Positions 1-5,120 of a stretch of DNA of 6,127 bases are shown one piece after another. Within the stretch, counting starts at the first letter, position 1. Each line of letters begins with the position of its first letter. Origin of the DNA: Lachnospiraceae bacterium (GTDB taxonomy: Bacteria; Bacillota_A; Clostridia; Lachnospirales; Lachnospiraceae). Both the position numbers and the translations under genes were made by a program. The DNA lies in the NCBI GenBank assembly GCA_009774655.1, contig VSOD01000257.1, positions 1 to 6,127 of the forward strand, given 5' to 3'. The notes under the pieces were generated by a model. That model was not told the DNA's origin and ran no database searches. It saw only the letters and a list, made by a program, of their open reading frames with translations.

Positions 1-190
1 CCCCCACCCCACCACCAACCAAAACCCAGCACCCGGAAGCGAGTTAAGAGAAAAAGAGAAAGGGATTCACTATTATTTACTATTATTTCTTAACTACTAA
101 AATGAAATACCAGCGATCTCATGAAACAATTGTCCAACCGCGGGGAACTTCTGTTCCATAGATGACTTCCTGCCATTCTTATATGCGGTC
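1..190. other. Gene-free left edge with C/A-rich low-complexity start
   Basis: No gene with family resemblance is visible. The first 30 or so bases are almost only C and A on the plus strand, so the minus strand is G/T-rich with several G runs and ends in G5. This could be a G-rich structure or a poor-quality contig end; the sequence alone cannot decide. Further in, 60-95 is A/T-rich with a repeated TATTATTT. On the minus strand a frame stays open from the stop at 211-213 down to a TAG at 97-99. It follows on in frame from the probable C-terminal frame of the decayed nuclease but resembles no protein I know. Confidence 0.5.
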
Positions 191-191
191 C

Positions 192-718
192 TCACAACAG
201 ACACATTATATCATCCCTTATGCAATAACGCAATCTGTGCTTTTGCCTCCTCGTATTCCTTCGTCGTAATACCAAGGCCGTCACATGCCTTCCTTTCCCC
301 AAACCAATCTCAAGAATCCCCATTTTTACAACCTCCCATTCTTCGGTTTGCTTTACTTCCTCCACGATACTGTCCAGGTGCAGGATCCGCTTATCCATAA
401 CAGAAATATCAGCATTTTCAAGCGTGATATGCTTCATATACTGTAGCAGGCTGACCAGCTCGGGTCTGCCATTCCTGCTCATCATATTCAAAAAATCTTA
501 CTCGTACCGTCTTCCAGTAACAGCTCGGGCACCTCTGCACACTGTTCCCTGAAAATGTACATTGCCAGATCTTTTTCGAAAATATCCTCCTGTGTGATGA
601 AAATAATCACTGTGGACTCTACATGCCTCGTAATCATTTTCCATTCGGGGGACATCTGCTCCTCGCCATAGGCGGCTCGAAAAGTCGCCGGCTGTTCGTT
701 GACTTTAAAAAACTTACT
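192..718 (-). pseudogene. Decayed Rpn-family (PD-(D/E)XK) nuclease/transposase remnant
   Basis: This is the remains of an Rpn-type recombination-promoting nuclease, a transposase-like PD-(D/E)XK family often present in many copies in Lachnospiraceae. Reading leftwards from 718, about 76 residues are open and carry family-like stretches such as TVIIFITQEDIFEKDL and LLLEDGTSKIF. The frame then hits TGA at 488-490. One extra base in the A6 run at 490-495 would continue it as LNMMSRNGRPELVSLLQYMK and on to the charged segment LDSIVEEVKQTEEWE. A second frameshift near 290-303 is likely: the current frame becomes arginine-rich, while a neighbouring frame reads ITTKEYEEAKAQIALLHKG and stops at 211-213. 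The upstream frame is closed by TAA at 719-721, so the catalytic N-terminal half of a roughly 300-residue family is absent. The 192-491 part is open from a TTG, but I do not think it is an independent gene. Family assignment is from recall of the pattern, not a search. Confidence 0.72.
490..495 (-). other. Frameshift at homopolymer in nuclease remnant
   Basis: The run of six A (T6 in the coding sense) reads ATT TTT TGA and ends the upstream frame. Seven bases would read ATT TTT TTG AAT ATG and join the two halves of the protein without loss. A one-base deletion is the simplest reading. Sequencing error in the homopolymer is possible. Slippage that restores the frame is less likely, because the gene is also truncated at its N-terminal side. 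Confidence 0.7.
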
Positions 719-727
719 TTATATAAT
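699..727 (+). promoter_or_regulatory. Sigma-A-type promoter for the PepSY lipoprotein
   Basis: TTGACT (699-704) and a perfect TATAAT (722-727) are separated by exactly 17 bases. This is the best promoter match on the plus strand upstream of the lipoprotein gene. Transcription would start near 734, giving a leader of about 175 nt that contains the whole 769-871 palindrome. The -35 box overlaps the truncated edge of the nuclease remnant, so the promoter may have been created or exposed by that decay. Confidence 0.65.
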
Positions 728-768
728 ATAGTAAACAGACCTGAAAAAGTTTTATGAAGATTTTATGC

Positions 769-871
769 TATAGTTAACGACATTAGAAATTTCGTTTTTG
801 GCCTTGCAGGAGCTACCGTATATGGCTCCTGCAAGAGACGGAAACAGAAATTTGTTATGTCGTTTACTATA
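769..871. repeat. 103-bp imperfect palindrome, MITE-like
   Basis: The two ends are inverted copies: TATAGTTAACGACAT at 769-783 matches the reverse complement of 857-871 with one mismatch, and pairing continues through AGAAATTTC (785-793) against GAAATTTGT (847-855) with one mismatch. At the centre is a perfect 11-bp stem, CTTGCAGGAGC (803-813) with GCTCCTGCAAG (825-835), around an 11-base loop. No T-run follows the stem on either strand, so it does not look like an intrinsic terminator. Length, terminal inverted repeats ending in TATA and lack of coding potential suggest a non-autonomous mobile element (MITE). As RNA it would form a long hairpin in the leader of the lipoprotein mRNA. A target-site duplication cannot be told apart from the TA-rich ends. 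Confidence 0.75.
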
Positions 872-898
872 AGTAAAACGCAGGCGTATATTATATAG

Positions 899-904
899 AG
901 GAGG
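899..904 (+). promoter_or_regulatory. Ribosome binding site of the lipoprotein gene
   Basis: A perfect AGGAGG lies five bases before the ATG at 910. It supports that start, and the signal peptide with a lipobox begins correctly from it. Confidence 0.85.
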
Positions 905-909
905 AGATT

Positions 910-1944
910 ATGAAACAGAATCGTATCTTAAATACCGCAAAAATTATTTTTATCACCAACTGTATGCTGTTCTCGCTGACTGGCTGTGGGAATGCGGCTG
1001 CTCAGTCACCGGTTCCGGTAAAAGAATCGACTGGCAATATTGATACCGCGCCCGGAGAAACAAGCGCTTCCGCAACGAGCGCCGACTACCTGACCCTGGC
1101 GGAAGCCAAGTCCATCGTTCTTGAAAATGCAGAGCTCACGGAGGAAAATGTGCATTTTGTGCGGACACAGCTGGATACAGCACAGGAAACTGCCCGTTAT
1201 GATATGGAATTTCTCTGCGAAACTGCCGCTTATAACTATTCCATAAACGCCCTGACCGGTGAAATTCTTTCCATGAGCTGTGAGAGCGGCAGCTATGATC
1301 TGGCAGCTTTTTCTTCGTCGGACGCGGCTGCTTCTGCCACAGAAACCGAAACGGGACAGGCGAAGGATGCCGATACGGCAGCTTCCCAGCCCGAATCAAC
1401 ACAGAATGACAACACGACCGGTTCACAGTCCAAAACAACGCAGAATGGCATGATAGCTGACCAGAAATCCGCCTCCGGCGCATCGGAACAGCAGTACATC
1501 GGCACCGAAGCCGCCAAGCTGGCCGCTCTGAACCATGCCGGCTTAAAGAGCGAAGAAGTGAACTTCGTGCACGCACATTTGGAATCGGATGACGGAATCT
1601 GGCAATATGATATAGAATTTCACAAGGATACTACGGAATACGATTACGATATCGACGCCCTGACCGGAGAGGTCCTTTCCTTCGATCACGATGCCGAGTA
1701 TTATCACCATGCACAGGCTGACAATGCCGGCAGTGAACAGATTACGGAAGAGCAGGCCAAACAGCTGGCTCTCCAACATGCCGGCGTGGCCGAAAAAGAC
1801 GCCCGGCGTCTGCAGATCAAATTCGACTACGACGACGGGCGCGGTGAATATGAAGTGGAATGGTACGTGGGACGGACAGAATATTCCTGCGATGTGGATG
1901 CCGTCACCGGCGCCATCCTCAGTTATGATAAGGAACTGGATTGA
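910..1944 (+). CDS. Secreted lipoprotein with three PepSY domains
   Basis: The 344-residue product has a basic N-terminus, a hydrophobic segment (about residues 11-24) and the lipobox LTGC with Cys26 as the expected lipidation site. It should therefore be exported and anchored to the outer face of the membrane. Three PepSY-type repeats follow, at about residues 60-124, 196-259 and 276-342. Each has an AxxxAL-like helix, a strand with Y(D/E)(M/I/V)E(F/W), and the closing motif (I/V)(D/N)A(L/V)TG(E/A)(I/V)LS. A linker at about 130-195 is rich in Ser, Thr, Ala, Gln and Asn and probably disordered. PepSY domains are associated with inhibition of secreted peptidases or with cell-surface roles, but the partner is unknown here and no peptidase gene is visible. 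The gene has its own promoter and faces the fru operon tail to tail, so a link to fructose use is not implied. The first PepSY has Cys103 and Cys124, which might pair. Confidence 0.85.
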   Translation: MKQNRILNTAKIIFITNCMLFSLTGCGNAAAQSPVPVKESTGNIDTAPGETSASATSADYLTLAEAKSIVLENAELTEENVHFVRTQLDTAQETARYDMEFLCETAAYNYSINALTGEILSMSCESGSYDLAAFSSSDAAASATETETGQAKDADTAASQPESTQNDNTTGSQSKTTQNGMIADQKSASGASEQQYIGTEAAKLAALNHAGLKSEEVNFVHAHLESDDGIWQYDIEFHKDTTEYDYDIDALTGEVLSFDHDAEYYHHAQADNAGSEQITEEQAKQLALQHAGVAEKDARRLQIKFDYDDGRGEYEVEWYVGRTEYSCDVDAVTGAILSYDKELD

Positions 1945-2685
1945 TCAGCAGACTATAATATCTGCGGCCTCTGCGTATTCTTCCGGCGCGGCGTCAGTCA
2001 GGAGCGTGCCGGTGGCCAGAGCCGCAAAGGTCACCGCGCTGACCACATTAAACTTACTGTTGTCGCACAGAAAATACTGTTTTCTGCACTGCTGTGCCGC
2101 GGTTCTTTTTACCAGCGCCTCATCTGCATCCGGTGTAGTGTGTCCGGCTGTAAGGCTTATGCCGTTGGTGCCGAAAAAGCCTTTCGTAAAGTGATAGTCC
2201 TTAAGCGCCAGCGCCGCCATGGTTCCCACAACGGCTTCCGTGGTGCTCTTAAGCGTTCCGCCGATCAGGATCACATGAATGCCCTTCGCCGCCAGACGCT
2301 GTGCGTGGGCCACCGCATTGGTGACGAAGGTGGCCCGTGTGTCTTCGATGAAATCCAGCATATAGCCGGTAGTCGTTCCGGCATCCAGATAAATAAAATC
2401 TTGGGGTTCGATCAAAGATACCGCATACTGTGCGATCTTTCTCTTCTCTTCCCGGTGTACCTCGGTCCGCTGTGTTACCGTCTGTTCCGCCGCCTGATAA
2501 ATATTGTCCGAGAGCACCGCTCCGCCAAACACCTTTACCAGTTTTCCCGCCTTATCCAGCACGACGATATCCCTTCTGGCGGTAGATTCGGAGATATCCA
2601 GAAGCCTTGTCAGTTCGGTCACCGTCACGCTCCTCTTCTCCTCCAGAATCTTTAAGATCATCTCATATCTCTGTTCCGATAACAT
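1945..2685 (-). CDS. fruR: DeoR-family repressor of the fructose operon
   Basis: This 246-residue protein has the usual length of DeoR-family sugar regulators. Residues about 1-57 form the N-terminal winged helix-turn-helix, starting with LSEQRYEMILKILEE and including the recognition-helix region SESTARRDI and the wing end VFGGAV. Residues about 75-235 form the DeoR sensor domain, with the sugar-phosphate binding motifs YLDAGTTTGYM (99-109), LIGGTLKSTTEAVVG (140-154) and GFFGTNGI (169-176). By analogy with FruR it probably releases DNA on binding fructose 1-phosphate or a related sugar phosphate; the ligand is inferred from neighbours. It is the last gene of fruK-fruA-HPr-fruR, 52 bases after the HPr stop. 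GGAGG at 2692-2696 lies six bases before the ATG. Placement inside the operon implies autoregulation. Its TGA directly abuts the stop of the opposite lipoprotein gene. Confidence 0.88.
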   Translation of the reverse strand: MLSEQRYEMILKILEEKRSVTVTELTRLLDISESTARRDIVVLDKAGKLVKVFGGAVLSDNIYQAAEQTVTQRTEVHREEKRKIAQYAVSLIEPQDFIYLDAGTTTGYMLDFIEDTRATFVTNAVAHAQRLAAKGIHVILIGGTLKSTTEAVVGTMAALALKDYHFTKGFFGTNGISLTAGHTTPDADEALVKRTAAQQCRKQYFLCDNSKFNVVSAVTFAALATGTLLTDAAPEEYAEAADIIVC

Positions 2686-2737
2686 AGTTTTCCTCCGTGT
2701 ACCTTAATCCGCCAGAAGCCGCTATGGCGTAAGTCCG

Positions 2738-2995
2738 TTACAGATTGTCCTGCATAAACTTACTGATCGCTTCACATGCCGCATCTTCGTCGGCTCCCTC
2801 AAAAGTAAGTGTCACCTCATTGCCTTTCTTAACGCCAAGGCCCATGATTCCGAAGATCTTCTTACAGTCGCCGGACTTACCGTCCTTGGCAAGTTTGATA
2901 CTGCACTCGAAAGCCTTGGCCGCCTTCACCAACTCCCCTGCCGGACGTGCGTGGATTCCTTCCTGATCGGTAATTACATACTTGAATTCTTTCAT
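2738..2995 (-). CDS. ptsH: HPr phosphocarrier with Lys at position 46
   Basis: This 85-residue protein is HPr, the small cytoplasmic carrier that passes phosphate from Enzyme I to the IIA domain of sugar permeases. The active-site motif GIHARPAG places the phosphorylated histidine exactly at residue 15 (codon 2951-2953). The start at 2995 is chosen because AGGAG (3003-3007) lies seven bases upstream and the numbering then fits the family; an upstream ATG at 3046 would add 17 charged residues with no match. The segment around position 46 reads CKKIFGIMGLGV, where Bacillus-type HPr has LKSIMGVMSLG. Ser46, the site used by HPr kinase in carbon catabolite repression, is therefore lysine (codon 2868-2870). 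This HPr should carry phosphate but should not be controlled by that kinase. It lies between fruA and fruR, so it is probably dedicated to fructose import. A second, standard HPr may exist elsewhere in the genome. Confidence 0.93.
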   Translation of the reverse strand: MKEFKYVITDQEGIHARPAGELVKAAKAFECSIKLAKDGKSGDCKKIFGIMGLGVKKGNEVTLTFEGADEDAACEAISKFMQDNL

Positions 2996-3002
2996 GATTC
3001 CT

Positions 3003-3007
3003 CTCCT
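3003..3007 (-). promoter_or_regulatory. Ribosome binding site deciding the HPr start
   Basis: AGGAG on the minus strand lies seven bases before the ATG at 2995. It favours the 85-residue product over the longer frame starting at 3046. Confidence 0.8.
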
Positions 3008-3017
3008 CTTTTCTTTT

Positions 3018-3046
3018 ATTTTATAATTTTCCTGTTCACTATTCAA
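3018..3046 (-). promoter_or_regulatory. Second candidate promoter before HPr
   Basis: TTGAAT (3041-3046) and TAAAAT (3018-3023) are 17 bases apart in a very A/T-rich stretch. Transcription would start close to the ribosome binding site, leaving a very short leader. A/T-rich sequence gives chance matches easily, so this is weak. Confidence 0.25.
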
Positions 3047-3055
3047 TATCTGTTT

Positions 3056-3083
3056 CTTTTAAAAATGCTTCCCGATCTGTCAA
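3056..3083 (-). promoter_or_regulatory. Candidate internal promoter for HPr-fruR
   Basis: A perfect -35 box TTGACA (3078-3083) is followed after 16 bases by TAAAAG (3056-3061), four of six matches to the -10 consensus. It lies in the unusually long 147-base gap between fruA and HPr. It could let HPr and fruR be made separately from fruK-fruA. The -35 box overlaps both the right half of an inverted repeat and the operator-like motif shared with the fruK promoter, which supports a regulatory role. Confidence 0.42.
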
Positions 3084-3085
3084 AA
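3075..3085 (-). promoter_or_regulatory. Operator-like motif, copy 2 (before HPr)
   Basis: TTTTGACAGAT on the minus strand matches the motif in the fruK promoter (TTTTGACTGAT, 6104-6114) at 10 of 11 positions. It covers the candidate -35 box, where a bound repressor would block transcription. Assignment to FruR is inferred from the shared sequence and neighbourhood. Confidence 0.4.
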
Positions 3086-3109
3086 CAATCTTACTCCGCC
3101 TTGTTTTGA
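3080..3109. repeat. Perfect 9-bp inverted repeat in the fruA-HPr gap
   Basis: TCAAAACAA (3080-3088) and TTGTTTTGA (3101-3109) are exact reverse complements with a 12-base spacer. The half-site centres are 21 bases apart, two helical turns, which suits a dimeric DNA-binding protein. The stem is A/T-rich and no T-run follows it, so a terminator is unlikely. On the minus strand its downstream half runs into the TTGACA box. Confidence 0.55.
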
Positions 3110-3142
3110 ACCGCCAGCACTTTTTACAGGCACTTTTCATGA

Positions 3143-5056
3143 TCATTCCACATTTTTCTTCAGCATGCCCAGCAGTACCGTAGAGACCAGTGTTCCCACG
3201 ATCAGCGCCACCACGTACATCAGCGGGCTGCCTACTACCGGGAATACGAAGATTCCGCCATGAGGCGCCATCAGCGTACAGCCGAATACCATGGACAGCG
3301 CTCCGGCCACACCCGAACCTGCGATGCAGGCCGGCAGAACGTGCAGCGGATCGGATGCCGCAAAGGGAATCGCTCCTTCCGTGATAAATGCCAGTCCCAT
3401 GATGAAGTTGGTAGGGCCGGATTCTCTTTCTTCTTTCGTAAACTTTTTCTTGAAGAAAAGGGTTGCCAGCGCGATGGCACAGGGCGGTGTCATACCACCG
3501 ATCATAACTGCCGCCATGATGTCATAATTTCCTGCCGCGATGGCCGCCGTGCCGAACACATATGCCGCTTTGTTGAAAGGGCCGCCCATATCAATGGCCA
3601 TCATGCCGCCCAGGATCAGCCCGAGGATGACTTTGCTCGTTCCGCCCATGCTGGTCAGTCCGTTGTTCAGCGCCGTATTGAGGCCGCCCATCACCGGCTC
3701 TACCAGAAAGGACATGATCAGACCCATGATCAGAAGTCCAACCAGCGGGTAGATCAGTACCGGAGCAATTTTTTCCAGAAAATCGGGCAGTTTATCACAG
3801 ATTCTGCGCAGCACTACGATCGTGTAACCCGCCAGGAAACCGGCCGCCAGTGCGCCCAGGAAACCGGACTTTCCGCCGGAAGCGATCATGCCGCCCACAA
3901 ATCCAAGAGCCAGCGCCGGTCTGTCACCGATCGCCATGGCGATGAAGCCCGCCAGTACCGGAAGCATAAAGCCGAATGCCGTATCCCCCAGCTGTTTGAA
4001 CCATGCGGCCGCAGGCGTGATCGTACCGAAATTCGCTCTCTCCGCCACATCAAGGGTATTCATATCCACGCTCAGGCCGTCGATCAAAAAGGCGATTGCG
4101 ATCAGGATACCGCCGCCCACCACAAACGGAAGCATATGAGAAACGCCGTTCATCAGCTGCGTGTAGATCTGGTGTCCCGCACTGCCGCTTTTCCCGGAGG
4201 TCTGAGCCGCAGGCCGCGCTCCGGCCGCTGCCACATAAACCGGCACATCGCCGCGAATAGCACGGTCCAACAACTCACCTGCCTTGCTGATTCCGTCCGA
4301 AACCTGACATTCGATAACTTTCTTGCCGGCAAAACGATCCATGGGCACCTGCGCGTCGGCCGCGACAATGATGCAGTCAGCCTCTTCAATTTCTTTCGCC
4401 GTAAGGACATTTTTGGCTCCGCCGGAACCTCTTGTCTCGATCTTGACAAAACAGCTTCTCTCTTTTGCCGCCTTCTCGATTCCTTCCGCCGCCATATAGG
4501 TGTGGGCAATCCCGGTCGGGCAGGAGGTCACCGCCAGAATCTTCACCTGACCCGCATCGGCCGAACCGGTATCCGCCAACCGCTCGTCTATGCCGGCCTT
4601 CTCGTCGTCCGCCTTGTCGATGATCGCCAGAAATTCCTCCACCGACGCGGCATTACGCAGACTGTCGGAAAAGTCCTCATCCATCATCAAGACTGACAGC
4701 TTGCTCAATACGTCCAGATGTACGTTATCTTCTGTGTTGGGAGCCGCGATCAGGAAGATCAGCGTCACCGGTTCACCGTCCAGCGCATCAAAATCCACGC
4801 CGTCTTTTACTACCATCGCCGCCAGGCCGGGGCTTGTCACCGCATCACATTTGCCGTGGGGAATCGCTATGCCTTCCCCGATTCCGGTGGTACTCTCTTC
4901 CTCTCTCGCATACACCTGTCTGCGGTACGCTTCTTTGTCATTGATCCTGCCGCTTCGCACCATCAGCTCCACGACCTGATCCAGCGCCTCTTCCTTGTTC
5001 GCCGGCGCTCCGGCAAGAGAAATGCTTCTCTTATCCAGAAGTTCTGTAATTCTCAT
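3143..5056 (-). CDS. fruA: Fructose PTS permease, fused EIIA-EIIB-EIIC
   Basis: FruA takes up fructose and phosphorylates it on carbon 1 using phosphate from HPr. In the 637-residue product the IIA domain spans about 1-148, with GIGEGIAIPHGK placing the phosphorylated His at 67 (codon 4856-4858). The IIB domain spans about 170-270 and begins ILAVTSCPTGIAHTYMAAE, with the phosphorylated Cys at 179 (codon 4520-4522). An Ala/Gly/Ser linker leads to the IIC membrane domain, about 295-637, which has several hydrophobic helices, PFVVGGG near 310-316 and the conserved FITEGAIPF at 557-565. All three active elements are present, so the protein looks complete and functional. The frame is open from an ATG at 5089, but the start at 5056 is preferred: GGAGGAG (5064-5070) lies seven bases upstream and the IIA domain begins there with MRITELL. 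It follows fruK after 64 bases, consistent with cotranscription. Confidence 0.95.
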   Translation of the reverse strand: MRITELLDKRSISLAGAPANKEEALDQVVELMVRSGRINDKEAYRRQVYAREEESTTGIGEGIAIPHGKCDAVTSPGLAAMVVKDGVDFDALDGEPVTLIFLIAAPNTEDNVHLDVLSKLSVLMMDEDFSDSLRNAASVEEFLAIIDKADDEKAGIDERLADTGSADAGQVKILAVTSCPTGIAHTYMAAEGIEKAAKERSCFVKIETRGSGGAKNVLTAKEIEEADCIIVAADAQVPMDRFAGKKVIECQVSDGISKAGELLDRAIRGDVPVYVAAAGARPAAQTSGKSGSAGHQIYTQLMNGVSHMLPFVVGGGILIAIAFLIDGLSVDMNTLDVAERANFGTITPAAAWFKQLGDTAFGFMLPVLAGFIAMAIGDRPALALGFVGGMIASGGKSGFLGALAAGFLAGYTIVVLRRICDKLPDFLEKIAPVLIYPLVGLLIMGLIMSFLVEPVMGGLNTALNNGLTSMGGTSKVILGLILGGMMAIDMGGPFNKAAYVFGTAAIAAGNYDIMAAVMIGGMTPPCAIALATLFFKKKFTKEERESGPTNFIMGLAFITEGAIPFAASDPLHVLPACIAGSGVAGALSMVFGCTLMAPHGGIFVFPVVGSPLMYVVALIVGTLVSTVLLGMLKKNVE

Positions 5057-5063
5057 CGTACTA

Positions 5064-5070
5064 CTCCTCC
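5064..5070 (-). promoter_or_regulatory. Ribosome binding site deciding the fruA start
   Basis: GGAGGAG on the minus strand is seven bases before the ATG at 5056. The alternative ATG at 5089 has only a weak GCGGG-type sequence upstream, so the 11 extra residues are probably not translated. Confidence 0.85.
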
Positions 5071-5120
5071 TATTTTCCCTGTCTTCCATTTACCCGCATG
5101 TTTCGATCGGCCGACTCGTT

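Noticed and set aside
803..835. Central 11-bp stem of the palindrome as an intrinsic terminator
   Set aside because: No T-run follows the stem in either direction; the TTTTT at 795-799 precedes the stem on the plus strand. The longer palindrome explains it better.
1948..1965. Hairpin GCAGA...TCTGC just past the convergent stops, as a terminator
   Set aside because: The stem is only five base pairs (six with a wobble) and no T-run follows on either strand.
2710..2729. Small inverted repeat CGCCA...TGGCG between HPr and fruR, as attenuator
   Set aside because: It is only 5 bp with a 10-base loop and no T-run, so it is not distinguishable from chance.
2996..3046. Upstream ATG start for HPr at 3046
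   Set aside because: It would add 17 residues not found in HPr and place His at 32 instead of 15; the AGGAG at 3003-3007 supports 2995.
3260..4696. Long plus-strand open frame (478 codons) opposite fruA
   Set aside because: It lies entirely antisense to a clear FruA with intact active sites. The translation is rich in His, Arg, Gln and Asp with no domain, as expected for a shadow of GC-rich coding sequence.
5057..5089. Upstream ATG start for fruA at 5089
   Set aside because: It has no good ribosome binding site, while GGAGGAG is correctly spaced before the ATG at 5056, where the IIA domain begins.
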